Assembly (NCBI GenBank): GCA_023418055.1
Contig: JAEZDP010000391.1
Coordinates: 1-5,515 of the forward strand
Source of the DNA: Acidobacteriota bacterium
GTDB taxonomy: Bacteria; Acidobacteriota; Vicinamibacteria; Vicinamibacterales; Vicinamibacteraceae
Reading direction: 5' to 3'
Length of the DNA stretch: 5,515 nt
Positions 4,112 to 5,515 of the stretch are shown in pieces; positions within the stretch are counted from its first letter, which is position 1; the number at the start of each line of letters is the position of its first letter. The notes under the pieces were generated by a model. It worked only from the letters and a program-made list of their open reading frames with translations, was not told the origin of the DNA and did not search any database. The translations under genes were made by a program, and so were the position numbers.

Positions 4112-5515
4112 ATGGCCATCGAAGACCTCAGAGCCCACATCCAGCGGTTGCCCGAGCAACCCGGCGTGTACCTGTACGGGAATCGGGACGGCGCCACCAT
4201 CTACGTGGGCAAGGCGCGCGCCCTGCGCGACCGCGTGCGCAGTTATCTGGGGGCCCGGGGCACCTCCCCGCGCATGGAGGCCATGCTCGACGAGATCGCC
4301 AGCGTCGAGGTCATTGTCACCGACTCCGTGGCCGAGGCGCTGGCGCTCGAGAACAACCTCATCAAGGAGCGCTCGCCGAAATACAACATCAAGCTCCGCG
4401 ACGACAAGACGTATCCGTACCTGCGTCTGACGACGAGTGAGGCCTTCCCTCGGGTGGAGGTGGCACGCCGTGTAGCGCGCGACGACGGTGACCACTACGC
4501 GGGGCCGTACATGCCCGCGTCACTGGCCTGGCGCACGCGCAGTCTCTCGCACAAGCTGTTCGGCATCCGGTCGTGTCGGGAACTCATCACGGGGCAGCGC
4601 GGTCGCCCGTGCCTCGAATACGACATCAAGCGGTGCCTCGGGCCCTGTGTGAGCGCGTTGTGCTCACCGGAGCAATACGGTCATGCCGTACGCGACGCGA
4701 AGCTGCTCCTCGACGGCCGTACGGACGAACTCATCGACGACATCGAGTCGCGCATGTACGCCGCCGCCGACGAGGAGCGGTACGAACAGGCGGCTCACCT
4801 GCGCGACACCGTAAAGACCCTCGAAACGCTGCGCGACCGTCAGCAGAAGATGGCGACGCCCCGGCTTGGCGACCGCGACGCCGTCGGCCTGCGCCTCGGG
4901 CCCCAGGGGGCGTTGATCCAGGTCTTCCAGGTGCGCAACGGCCGTGTGGTGGACCGGGTGGAACTGGCGAGCCTGGCTGACCAGGTACGCGACGTCACCC
5001 CCGAGGAACTGCTGGAGGCGGCGCTGCTGCACCTGTACGCCGAGCAATCGCCACCTCCGGAGGTGTTGCTGCCGCTCGCCGTGGACGACATGGAAGGCAT
5101 GTCGGACTGGCTCTCGTTGCGGGCCGGCCGTCAGGTGTCGGCGACGGTGCCGCAGCGGGGCGACAAGAAAGCGCTCATCGACCTCGCCGACCGCAACGCG
5201 CAATTGGCCTACGACTCGCGCTTCAACCAGGAAGGGGCCGCCAACTACGAAGCCCTCGAGACGCTGCAGGCCGCGCTCGGCCTGTCCGGCCTGCCCCGGC
5301 GCATCGAATGCTTCGACATCTCGACGCTGCAGGGCGCCGAGACGGTCGCCTCGATGGTCGTGTGCGAAGACGGCCGGATGAAGCGCAGCGACTACCGGAA
5401 GTTCCGGATCCGCGGTGACCTCGATGTGGCGGCTCCGGACGCGGCGTCGCCGGCGGTACTGGCGCCAGGGTCTGTGTCGCCCACCCCTCTCCCCGATCCC
5501 CGATCCCCGATCCCC
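4112..5515 (+). CDS. uvrC: Excinuclease ABC subunit C (cut by right edge)
   Basis: UvrC makes the 3' and 5' incisions in UvrABC nucleotide excision repair. There are 468 codons open to the window end; the family is usually about 600 aa. The GIY-YIG nuclease is at about 16-95: GVY (18-20), YVG (31-33), R39, and metal Glu E80 in ALENNLIKE. A four-Cys cluster at C155, C167, C175 and C179 has spacing 12-8-4, identical to the cluster reported to hold Fe-S in E. coli UvrC. The UVR motif for UvrB contact is at about 205-240 (LIDDIE ... YEQAAHLRD). The RNase H-like 5' nuclease domain begins at IECFDIS (398-404) with catalytic D402. After KFRIRG (430-435), where the family continues into the rest of this domain, a Pro/Ala-rich insertion begins and runs to the edge. 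The remaining catalytic residues and the HhH domain are not visible. ATG 4112 is the only usable in-frame start after the stop at 4043, and it lacks a Shine-Dalgarno. Confidence 0.96.
   Translation, partial: MAIEDLRAHIQRLPEQPGVYLYGNRDGATIYVGKARALRDRVRSYLGARGTSPRMEAMLDEIASVEVIVTDSVAEALALENNLIKERSPKYNIKLRDDKTYPYLRLTTSEAFPRVEVARRVARDDGDHYAGPYMPASLAWRTRSLSHKLFGIRSCRELITGQRGRPCLEYDIKRCLGPCVSALCSPEQYGHAVRDAKLLLDGRTDELIDDIESRMYAAADEERYEQAAHLRDTVKTLETLRDRQQKMATPRLGDRDAVGLRLGPQGALIQVFQVRNGRVVDRVELASLADQVRDVTPEELLEAALLHLYAEQSPPPEVLLPLAVDDMEGMSDWLSLRAGRQVSATVPQRGDKKALIDLADRNAQLAYDSRFNQEGAANYEALETLQAALGLSGLPRRIECFDISTLQGAETVASMVVCEDGRMKRSDYRKFRIRGDLDVAAPDAASPAVLAPGSVSPTPLPDPRSPIP
5495..5515 (+). repeat. 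GATCCCC heptamer repeat inside uvrC
   Basis: Three exact tandem copies (5495, 5502, 5509) follow a related CTCTCCCC stretch and continue to the window end. In the uvrC frame they encode PDPRSPIP-like residues. Seven is not a multiple of three, so a change of one copy would shift the frame. Confidence 0.85.

Noticed and set aside
4664..5203. 179-aa frame antisense to uvrC
   Set aside because: Shadow of the strongly conserved UvrC coding frame.

Overview
The window is GC-rich bacterial chromosome with strong G/C preference at third codon positions and ordinary housekeeping genes. The mix (an efp-tdk pair, a small CDP-alcohol phosphatidyltransferase paired with a tiny membrane protein, an Hsp20-HtrA pair, short tandem repeats between and inside genes) fits an Acidobacteriota-like organism, possibly Vicinamibacteria. 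That placement rests on remembered similarity and no search was run. Nothing indicates a plasmid or phage.

Layout. (1) Bases 1-1036, minus strand: a small heat-shock protein (hsp20) followed 6 nt later by the N-terminal part of a membrane-anchored HtrA/Deg serine protease, which runs off the left edge. (2) 1037-1152: a divergent intergenic region. (3) 1153-2290, plus strand: elongation factor P and thymidine kinase, 1 nt apart. The EF-P has asparagine where the modified lysine or arginine normally sits. (4) 2287-3231: a segment of about 945 bp bounded by two inverted arrays of a repeat with a 27-28 bp period and core TGGGGTCAGACCTGC. It holds an unrecognised membrane protein (2474-3022), whose ribosome-binding site and start codon lie in opposite arms of a hairpin, and a GAAGGAAC microsatellite. 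(5) 3228-4029, minus strand: a CDP-alcohol phosphatidyltransferase followed 1 nt later by a 66-residue membrane protein. (6) 4030-4111: a divergent intergenic region with a perfect TATAAT. (7) 4112-5515, plus strand: uvrC, cut by the right edge inside a proline-rich insertion encoded by a GATCCCC heptamer repeat.

How the genes relate. Hsp20 with HtrA is an envelope or protein-quality module. EF-P (translation) and Tdk (nucleotide salvage) are coupled by position rather than pathway. The phosphatidyltransferase and its small partner probably act together in the membrane. UvrC is the incision nuclease of nucleotide excision repair.

The least ordinary part is the pair of inverted repeat arrays. 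Both outermost units share sequence that extends back through the TGA stop codon of the adjacent gene (tdk on the left, the 66-aa gene on the right). So the arrays are either the ends of one mobile or duplicated segment, or 3'-end elements associated with stop codons. No complete new defence or metabolic system is visible.
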